From the NCBI GenBank assembly GCA_900472295.1, contig UCIA01000022.1, forward strand, positions 1 to 53,159: a stretch of 53,159 bases of DNA, read 5' to 3'. Below, piece after piece: positions 24,318-31,285 of this stretch. Each line of letters starts with the position of its first letter. Positions within the stretch are counted from its first letter, which is position 1. The stretch is from Hyphomicrobiales bacterium (GTDB lineage Bacteria > Pseudomonadota > Alphaproteobacteria > Rhizobiales > Rhizobiaceae). Below the pieces are notes generated by a model, which had not been told where the DNA came from, ran no database searches, and worked only from the letters and a program-made list of their open reading frames with translations. The position numbers were made by a program, and so were the translations under genes.

Positions 24318-24698
24318 TCAGTAGGAACGCGGCGGCACGAACAGGCAGATCGTCTTGCCGGCGTCGAGACCAGCCTGGTGCGCGCACCAGTGGAAATCGC
24401 CGTCCGGACTATCCTTGACCCGCTTGTCGCTCATTGGAACGACCTCCCCCGTTCCGGCAATGACATAGCCCTCTGGTTTTTCCAGCACCTCGCCCGTATG
24501 GGTGGTGCGGCAGTCGTAATTTGCACAGCAGGCGAAGGGATAACTCCAGCCTTGCGGCTTCGCCGCGGTCGGCGCGGCGTCATGGGCGAAGGCGGATGAC
24601 ACCGGCATCGCGACAAACACCAGGATTGCAAACAGGGAGAACAGAAGTCGGCCGGCCGGTTGAACGGCTCTGGCCGATCGAAATGTGGCAGCAGACAT
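24318..24698 (-). CDS. Exported cysteine-containing protein, function unknown
   Basis: The 126-residue protein has a signal peptide (LLFSLFAILVFVAMPVSSAFA, cleavage near residue 38) and a mature part of about 88 residues with five cysteines: a CC pair in YPFACCANYDC, then HWCAHQAG and ICLFVPPRS. The pattern recurs in uncharacterised secreted proteins of rhizobia. Disulfide bonds or metal binding are possible. A CtrA-like box lies about 230 bases upstream. No function is assigned. Confidence 0.75.
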   Translation of the reverse strand: MSAATFRSARAVQPAGRLLFSLFAILVFVAMPVSSAFAHDAAPTAAKPQGWSYPFACCANYDCRTTHTGEVLEKPEGYVIAGTGEVVPMSDKRVKDSPDGDFHWCAHQAGLDAGKTICLFVPPRSY

Positions 24699-24929
24699 GG
24701 AAACGTTCCTTTCAAGCGAGCATCAAGCGGTTGCTTGCCCGTTCTTGGAACGTGTCTTCCCCGTGGCCGAATCGTCAGGTCGCAGATACGCCGCGTCCGG
24801 CCATAAATGCTTTTTCACCCCTCAGCCCGAGATGCTGGGCTGATTCCTTGGTCGGCGCAAGAAGTGCATAAATCCAGTGCCGCACTCGGAGCGCCGACAT
24901 CTGCCACCCAAAATGGTGCGCCGGCTTGG

Positions 24930-24944
24930 TTAACGAATGGTTAA
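24930..24944 (-). promoter_or_regulatory. CtrA-like box TTAA-N7-TTAA
   Basis: On the minus strand it reads TTAACCATTCGTTAACC, a perfect TTAA-N7-TTAAC match to the alphaproteobacterial cell-cycle regulator CtrA. It lies between a GFA gene end and the Cys-rich exported protein gene on the same strand, so the latter is the likely target. The function is inferred from the match. Confidence 0.5.
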
Positions 24945-24957
24945 TAGTCCGATGGCA

Positions 24958-25362
24958 TCAACCGCCGGCATGCCCTTCATATTGCGGCAGGTCGTCAGCG
25001 ATGGTGAACCAAGGCGCCTTGGAGCCGACGAAAATATGCGCGGTCGGCCGGATGGTGGGATCGTCGACCAGCGTGCCCATGGCGACATGGACATAGGCGC
25101 CCTCGCGGACAAGCGAATACAGCAACGAACCGCAGCGGCTGCAATGCGCATCGTGGCCGCTGTCGTCGCCGAAATGGATAAGCCCGTGATGCCCTTCGGC
25201 AAGAGCGAACTTGCCGCGCTCGATGCCGGCGAAAGGCTTGAAGGCCGAACCGGTGGTGCGCCGGCAGTTCGAACAATGGCAGTTCAAGGCATAGACGAAT
25301 TCGTCCGCCACCTCATAGTGAACAGCGCCGCAAAAGCATTTGCCGGTGAGCTTGCGAGCCAT
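24958..25362 (-). CDS. GFA-family zinc protein
   Basis: The 134-residue protein starts at ATG 25362 (GAAGGAGGAACC upstream). It has the family ligands CFCGAVHYEV (residues 9-18), CHCSNCRRTTG (about 29-39) and CSRCGSLLYS (about 76-85), a cleaner match to the GFA consensus than the protein at 21714. The structure is a small beta-fold with one or two zinc sites. The reaction is not established from sequence; glutathione-linked formaldehyde or carbon-sulfur chemistry is known for some members. Confidence 0.88.
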   Translation of the reverse strand: MARKLTGKCFCGAVHYEVADEFVYALNCHCSNCRRTTGSAFKPFAGIERGKFALAEGHHGLIHFGDDSGHDAHCSRCGSLLYSLVREGAYVHVAMGTLVDDPTIRPTAHIFVGSKAPWFTIADDLPQYEGHAGG

Positions 25363-25447
25363 GGTTCCTCCTTCGCTCCCCGCCAGAAGATACGTTGAGG
25401 TCAGGCCGAACCGCCTCGTGCCGGCCAATCCTGCTTAGCCTGCAGAT

Positions 25448-26579
25448 TTAGTCCAAATCCGCTACCGCTTCGCCCGCACCGCCTTCGATGCGCTGCGACA
25501 GCGAGGCTTCCATGAAGTCGTCGAGGTCGCCGTCGAGCACGCTCGACGGGCTGGTGCTTTCGACGCCGGTGCGCAGATCCTTCACCAGCTGGTAGGGTTG
25601 CAGCACGTAGGAGCGGATCTGGTGGCCCCAGCCAATGTCGCTCTTCGACGCCTCGGTGGCATTGGCCACCGCTTCGCGCTTCTTCAGCTCTTCCTCGTAG
25701 AGGCGCGAGCGCAGCATTTCCCAGGCTTTTGCCTTGTTCTTGTGCTGCGAGCGTTCCGCCTGGCAGGCGACCGCGATGCCGGTGGCGATATGGGTGATAC
25801 GGACCGCCGAGTCGGTGGTGTTGACGTGCTGGCCGCCCGAACCGGACGAACGGTAGGTGTCGATGCGCACATCCGATTCCGAGACGTCGATCTCGATCCT
25901 GTCATCGACGACTGGATAGACCCAGATGCTGGAGAAGGACGTATGGCGGCGCGCATTGCTGTCATAGGGCGAAATGCGGACCAGGCGATGAACGCCCGAT
26001 TCCGTCTTCAGCCAGCCATAGGCATTGTGGCCCTTGATCAAAAGCGTGGCGGATTTGATGCCGGCTTCTTCGCCGTCGTGGACTTCCAGCACTTCGACCT
26101 TGAAGCGGCGACGCTCGGCCCAGCGCGTGTACATGCGCAGAAGCATCGAGGCCCAGTCCTGGCTCTCGGTGCCGCCGGCGCCGGCATGGACTTCGAGGTA
26201 GGTGTCGTTGGCGTCGGCCTCGCCCGACAGCAGCGTCTCGACCTGGCGGGCCTTGGCCTCGCCCTGCATCGAGCGCAAGGACGCTTCCGCCTCGGCGATG
26301 ACGCTCTGGTCGCCCTCTTCCTCACCCAGTTCGATCAGGCCGATATTGTCTTCCAGCGCCTGCGTCAGGCTTTTGACCCCGGCGATGCCGTCTTCGAGGC
26401 CCTGGCGCTCGCGCATCAGCTTTTGCGCTTCCAGCGGTTCGTTCCAGAGGCTGGAATCCTCGGCGCGCACGTTCAGGTATTCAAGCCGCTTTATGGCCTG
26501 ATCCCAGTCAAAGATGCCTCCTCAGCAGGGTTATCGCCTGCCTGATCTCATCGACAATGTTCTGCGTTTCCGCGCGCAT
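25448..26579 (-). CDS. prfB: Peptide chain release factor 2, with programmed +1 frameshift
   Basis: The gene is read in two frames. The first part starts at ATG 26579 and runs 23 codons (MRAETQNIVDEIRQAI, ending RRHL) to an in-frame TGA at 26510-26508. After a +1 slip on CTT-T it continues D-W-D-Q-A-I-K in the second frame to the stop at 25448, giving 376 residues. The joined start matches rhizobial RF2. Release-factor motifs follow: VHAGAGGTESQDWA, TESGVHRLVRISPYD, and the GGQ loop SSGSGGQHVNTTDSAV that triggers peptide release at UGA/UAA. The slip site makes the factor limit its own synthesis. It lies downstream of mrcA on the same strand, in a cluster with amiC that is conserved in alphaproteobacteria. 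Confidence 0.95.
26507..26522 (-). promoter_or_regulatory. prfB programmed frameshift site
   Basis: On the minus strand the site reads AGGAGG-CAT-CTT-TGA-C. A Shine-Dalgarno-like AGGAGG (26522-26517) is followed by the slippery CTT and the in-frame TGA, at the same spacing as the E. coli site (AGGGGG-TAT-CTT-TGA-C). Slow recognition of TGA by scarce RF2 lets the ribosome slip forward one base. Confidence 0.95.
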
Positions 26580-26705
26580 GGCTTCTGGTTCTGTCCTGTT
26601 GTTCTGCTTTGTCTGGAATAGGCGCGATACATAGGCACGGCACCGCCGGCTGTAAAGCGAAATGGGCCAGCTGTCTAAGCCGGCCCATTTCGAATTCTGG
26701 CGATG

Positions 26706-29162
26706 TCAGTAAAGCCCGCCGCCGGGCGCCTGGATGGCTTCCGTCGCCTGCGGCGACAGCGGTCCGCCGGCGCCGTTGGAGCCGTCCGAGCCCATGCCGA
26801 TGACCCAGTAGCTGTCGGCCGGGCCGGTGCCGGGCTTGAAGGCTTCGATAATGGTGCCGGGATCGCCCGATCCCGCACGCATGCCGGTCTTGCGGTTGAT
26901 GGCGACCAGGTTCATGCCCTCCGGCACCTTGAAGTCGACATTGGGCGTGCCGTCCAGCGCCACGCGCATGAAGTCCTTGAAAATAGGCGCCGCAAGACCG
27001 CCACCGGTGGCGCCATGGCCAAGGCCGCGCGGCGTGTCGTAGCCCATGTACAGGCCGACGACGAGGTTCGGCGTATAACCGATGAACCAGGCGTCCTTCT
27101 CGTCATTGGTCGTGCCGGTCTTGCCGGCAATGTGGCGGCCAAGCTCTGCAATGGTGGCGCCGGTGCCGCGCTGGACGACGCCTTCCATCATCGAGGTGAT
27201 CTGGTAGGCGGTCATCGGGTCGAGCACCTGCTCGGAATTGTCGACCAGTTCCGGTTCAGGCTGATTGTTCCATTCGGGTGCATTGCAGCCTTCGCAGCCG
27301 CGCTCGTCCTGCTTGAACACGGTCTTGCCGTAACGATCCTGGATGCGGTCGATGAGCGAGGGTTTGATCGACTTGCCGCCATTGGCCATGATCGAATAGG
27401 CCGACACCATGCGCATGACGGTCGTCTCGCCGGAGCCCAGCGCCATCGGCAGGTACGGCGCCAGATGGTCGTAGACGCCGAAGCGCTCGGCATATTCCAC
27501 CACCAGCTTCATGCCCATGTCGTTGGCGAGCCGCACCGTCATCAGATTGCGCGACTTTTCGATGCCGGAGCGCAAGGTCGCGGGACCGGCCGCCGTGCCG
27601 TCATAGTTCTTAGGCGTCCAGGTCGTGTTGCCGCTCTGGATGGTGATCGGACCGTCCATGATCACCGAGGCCGGCGTATAACCATTGTCGAGCGCGGCCG
27701 AATAGACGATCGGCTTGAACGACGACCCGGGCTGGCGCATCGCCTGCGTGGCGCGGTTGAATTCCGACTGCGCGTAGGAGAAGCCGCCGACCATGGCCAG
27801 GACGCGGCCGGTATGCGGGTCCATGGCGATCAGGCCGCCCTCGACTTCCGGCACCTGGCGCAATGTATAAGCGCCATCGGCACCTTCGTTCTTCTGCACG
27901 AAGATGACGTCGCCCGGCTTCAGCACTTCGGCCGGTGACTTGGCTTTGACCGTCTTGCCGTCGACGACATGGCGCATGGCAAAGCTCATGTCTTCCTTGC
28001 TGACCGTGCCTTCGACGCGTTCCTTGACGATATCGCCTGAAATCTGCCGCGTCGGCTGCAGGCCGATGGAAAGGCCGGTCGCCGAGCTGTCGAGCACGAC
28101 GGCAAGCGACCATTCCGGCACGTCTTCCAGCCCCTTGACGGCGCCCAGCGCCACGCCCCAGTCGCCGGACGCATCGATGTGCGACACCGGTCCACGATAG
28201 CCGCGCAGCGTATCGTATTTGAGCAAGCCGTTCTGCATCGACTTGCGGGCGACGAGCTGGATCTTCGGGTCGAGCGTCGTGCGCACCGACAGGCCGCCCT
28301 CATAGAGCGCGTTCTCGCCATAGCGCGCGATGATCTGGCGGCGCACTTCCTCGGTGAAATACTCGCCCGCAAACAGATAGGAACCGTTGCGGCGCGGCGT
28401 CACGCCGAGCGGCTCGGCCTTGGCCTTGTCGCCTTCCTCGCGCGTCACGTAACCGTTCTCGACCATCTGGTCGATGACCCAGTTGCGGCGCTCGATGGCG
28501 CGGTCGGCATGCTTGAAGGGATGGTAGTTGTTGGGGCCTTTGGGCAGCGACGCCAGATAGGCGGCTTCCGCGACAGTCAGTTCGTTGACCGACTTGTCGA
28601 AATAGGTGAGCGCCGCGCCGGCGACGCCATAGGCGCCGAAGCCGAAGAAGATTTCGTTGAGGTAGAGTTCGAGGATGCGATCCTTCGAATAGGCCTGCTC
28701 GATGCGGAAGGCCAAGATCATCTCCTTGATCTTGCGCTCGTAGGTCTGGTCCGAGGACAAAAGGAAGTTCTTCGCCACCTGCTGGGTGATGGTCGAGGCG
28801 CCGACCTGGCGCCTGCCCGAACCCAGATTCTGCAGATTGACGTAGATGGCGCGGCCAAGACCGGTGATGTCGATGCCGGGGTGGTTGTAGAAATTCTTGT
28901 CTTCGGCCGACAGGAACGCTGCCTTGACCCGGTCCGGAACCGCCTGGATCGGCAGATAAAGCCGCCGTTCGCGCGCGTATTCGGCCATCAGCGAGCCGTC
29001 GGAGGCATGGATGCGGGTCGTGACCGGCGGCTCATACTTGGCCAGCACTTCGTAGTCGGGCAGGTCCTTCGACAGATGGCTGATGTATATCGCCACGCCC
29101 GCGGCGACGATAAGCGCCAGCGTCGTGCCGATACCAAAGAAATAGCCGATGAGACGAATCAT
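26706..29162 (-). CDS. mrcA: Penicillin-binding protein 1A, bifunctional peptidoglycan synthase
   Basis: The 818-residue protein has one N-terminal membrane helix (GTTLALIVAAGVAIYI, residues 12-27), a glycosyltransferase-51 domain (about 50-230) with catalytic Glu87 in SAEDKNFYNHPGID and QQVAKNFLL, an OB-like insert, and a transpeptidase domain (about 400-770) with SSFKPI (SxxK), EKSRNLM (SxN) and GKTGTTND (KTG). It polymerises and cross-links peptidoglycan. It lies between amiC and prfB on the same strand, 213 bases from amiC. A related class A enzyme (PBP1b) is less likely given the length and OB insert. Confidence 0.94.
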   Translation of the reverse strand: MIRLIGYFFGIGTTLALIVAAGVAIYISHLSKDLPDYEVLAKYEPPVTTRIHASDGSLMAEYARERRLYLPIQAVPDRVKAAFLSAEDKNFYNHPGIDITGLGRAIYVNLQNLGSGRRQVGASTITQQVAKNFLLSSDQTYERKIKEMILAFRIEQAYSKDRILELYLNEIFFGFGAYGVAGAALTYFDKSVNELTVAEAAYLASLPKGPNNYHPFKHADRAIERRNWVIDQMVENGYVTREEGDKAKAEPLGVTPRRNGSYLFAGEYFTEEVRRQIIARYGENALYEGGLSVRTTLDPKIQLVARKSMQNGLLKYDTLRGYRGPVSHIDASGDWGVALGAVKGLEDVPEWSLAVVLDSSATGLSIGLQPTRQISGDIVKERVEGTVSKEDMSFAMRHVVDGKTVKAKSPAEVLKPGDVIFVQKNEGADGAYTLRQVPEVEGGLIAMDPHTGRVLAMVGGFSYAQSEFNRATQAMRQPGSSFKPIVYSAALDNGYTPASVIMDGPITIQSGNTTWTPKNYDGTAAGPATLRSGIEKSRNLMTVRLANDMGMKLVVEYAERFGVYDHLAPYLPMALGSGETTVMRMVSAYSIMANGGKSIKPSLIDRIQDRYGKTVFKQDERGCEGCNAPEWNNQPEPELVDNSEQVLDPMTAYQITSMMEGVVQRGTGATIAELGRHIAGKTGTTNDEKDAWFIGYTPNLVVGLYMGYDTPRGLGHGATGGGLAAPIFKDFMRVALDGTPNVDFKVPEGMNLVAINRKTGMRAGSGDPGTIIEAFKPGTGPADSYWVIGMGSDGSNGAGGPLSPQATEAIQAPGGGLY

Positions 29163-29375
29163 GCCCGCTCCAGTCCGAGGTTCGGGAATTTCCTAGACGA
29201 AGCCGCCTCTCGCGCAAGCCTTCGCAACGGTCCCGATCCGTGATGGAAAACCCATGTCGCCACCATGTGGACAAAATACGGCAGCGCCCGGTTTCGGCAT
29301 CCCCTGGCGGAAATAAAAGCGCCTGGTGTTGTTGTCGTGCAACGCTGCCTCCGGTTGCAGGCGGCGGCGACCATC

Positions 29376-30635
29376 TCAGCCTCCGGTTCCCGTTCCCATC
29401 TTGGCGGAGGCAAACAATGCGACGGCGTTGGTGATGCTCTGCGCCGCCTTGCCGCGCCAGTCGGCGTCGAGCAGCTGTGCCTCATCCTTGGCATTGGAGA
29501 GATAGCCGAGCTCGACCAATACCGACGGCACGTCGGGCGCCTTCAGCACCTTGAAGCCGGCCGAACGCTGCGGATTGTTGATCAGGCCGACGCTGGTGGA
29601 CAGCTGGCCGACCAGAGTGTGGGCAAAGCTCATCGAGAAATTATGCGTCTCGCGGCGGATCAGATCGATCAGGATGTCGGTGACTTCCTTGTTATCGTCC
29701 TTGATCACCATGCCGGCGAACTGATCGGAGAGGTTTTCGCGGTCGGCGAGCGCCTGTGCTTCCGGGTCGGACGCCTTGTCGGAGACGGTATAGACGGTGG
29801 CGCCCCTGATACCCTTGACGCTGATCGTGTCGGCATGGATCGAGATCAGCAGGTCGGCCTCGTGCTGGCGGGCGATGCGCACGCGGTCGTCGAGACGCAG
29901 GAACTCGTCCTTGTCGCGCGTCATGAACACATCGTAGCTGCCGACGGCGGCCAGCTTGTCGCGCAATTCGGTGGCGAAGGCCAAGGTCACGTTCTTCTCG
30001 ATGGTGCCGTTGAGGCCTTCAGCGCCGCCGTCGATGCCGCCATGGCCGGGATCGATCACGACGGTGAAGCGATGGCCCGGATTGGAGATCGGCCCGGTGC
30101 CGACCCTGGCGCCCTTGTCGGTGGAGACAGTCGAACCGGTGGTCAGCGCCTGGTTGGCGAGCGCCTCGTCGAATTCGCGGTCGGAGGCTGCCGACATGTC
30201 GATGGCGATGCGATAGCCTGCGCCGTCATCGTTCTTGAGCACGTCGAGCTTGTCGATCGAGAACGGCCCCTTGCCGGTAAGGATGAGCCGCGATCCCTCG
30301 CCCTGATCGCCATAGCGCACCGCCTTGACCAGGCCGCGCGCCTTGGCGTCCTTCGCGCTGATGGCGAATCGCGTGCGCGGCAGGTCGAGGACCAGCCGGT
30401 TGGGGCCGCGCAGCAGGAACCATTTGATATCCGGTTCGCGGTCGAAATCGATGACGATGCGCATCTTGGTAGCATCGCCAGCCATCTTGTAGGCGGTCGC
30501 GCCGAACGGCGCATCGGCGGCACGCGAAACCGGCGCAAAGGCAAGGCAAAGCGCCAGCAGCAAAAGCACACCGGCAGCACGCAGGAAACGGCCTGCATGG
30601 CCATGGCCCTTGTCTGTGGTGGCTGCCAGTCCCAT
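29376..30635 (-). CDS. amiC: N-acetylmuramoyl-L-alanine amidase with AMIN domain
   Basis: The 419-residue protein has a signal peptide (FLRAAGVLLLLALCLAFAPV, residues 17-40), an AMIN domain (about 45-155) for septal targeting, a linker, and an Amidase_3 domain (about 190-410). The zinc ligands are in VVIDPGHGGIDGG, LNGTIEKNVTL and LISIHADTI, and the catalytic Glu is in SVLVELGYLSN. It cleaves peptidoglycan stem peptides, typically during cell separation. It is divergent from rne and upstream of mrcA. The symbol follows E. coli AmiC; other Ami paralogues are equally close. Confidence 0.92.
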   Translation of the reverse strand: MGLAATTDKGHGHAGRFLRAAGVLLLLALCLAFAPVSRAADAPFGATAYKMAGDATKMRIVIDFDREPDIKWFLLRGPNRLVLDLPRTRFAISAKDAKARGLVKAVRYGDQGEGSRLILTGKGPFSIDKLDVLKNDDGAGYRIAIDMSAASDREFDEALANQALTTGSTVSTDKGARVGTGPISNPGHRFTVVIDPGHGGIDGGAEGLNGTIEKNVTLAFATELRDKLAAVGSYDVFMTRDKDEFLRLDDRVRIARQHEADLLISIHADTISVKGIRGATVYTVSDKASDPEAQALADRENLSDQFAGMVIKDDNKEVTDILIDLIRRETHNFSMSFAHTLVGQLSTSVGLINNPQRSAGFKVLKAPDVPSVLVELGYLSNAKDEAQLLDADWRGKAAQSITNAVALFASAKMGTGTGG

Positions 30636-31285
30636 CTCTTTGTAGTCGCTCCCGGATTTGGCGCCAGGCGCCGGGTCGTTTGGTCGAAATGCCGGTCAGG
30701 CCGCAGACTCGATTAACGATTGGTATCCAGAGAAGGTTAACCAAGCCTTTTCAACAAGGATCAAGGCCTGAGCTTCCCTAGCGGAACTGCTTTTTGCCGG
30801 CATCCGAAATCGGGGTTGCCTTCCACCCCGTCAAATCATAAAAGCGACGGTGGATCACTGCAATCCTGGAACCGCTTCTCCCGCAGCTTCCTGCTACAGG
30901 TCAGATGAAAGGCGGCTCCTTTCGCTTCCAGCGAAAAGGGTTCAGGTGATCGCGACGAATTTCGCAGGTGTGCGCCCGTGGCGGGGGAATCGCCTGCGTG
31001 AGGAAAACGGCCGGGTTTGTTCCCGTGCCGGCTCTGTATGAGCAAACAAGCTGGTCCGGTTCGTCCGGGCTTTGGTTCAAAAGGTTCTGCTGGTGACGAT
31101 GGCTTCAAGCGCAATCATGGAAAGGTCCGCATCAAACCGCGCCATTATGGCTGCGGGCGGCACCGCCATGGCGCTCAAGCGGCGTCCGGCGGACATCAAG
31201 ACATCCGGCACCCGTACCCCAGACACGCAGCAGCAGGCTTTGCCTCGCAGGCTGTGGCTGACGGCTGCCGGGAGGAAACGAAATA
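30636..31285. promoter_or_regulatory. Divergent amiC/rne region with a long structured rne leader
   Basis: This 650-base gap has no convincing gene. It contains TTAAC elements at 30713 and 30737 on the amiC side. On the plus strand three hairpins lie in a row: 30918-30939 (CCTTTCGC with GCGAAAAGG), 30963-30998 (CGCAGG with CCTGCG, plus an inner CCCG/CGGG) and 31008-31030 (CGGCCGGG with CCCGTGCCG). RNase E is known to autoregulate through its leader in gammaproteobacteria, so these may do the same here. A small frame ATG 31038 to a TAA overlapping the rne start (TAATG) is possible but weak. Confidence 0.5.
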
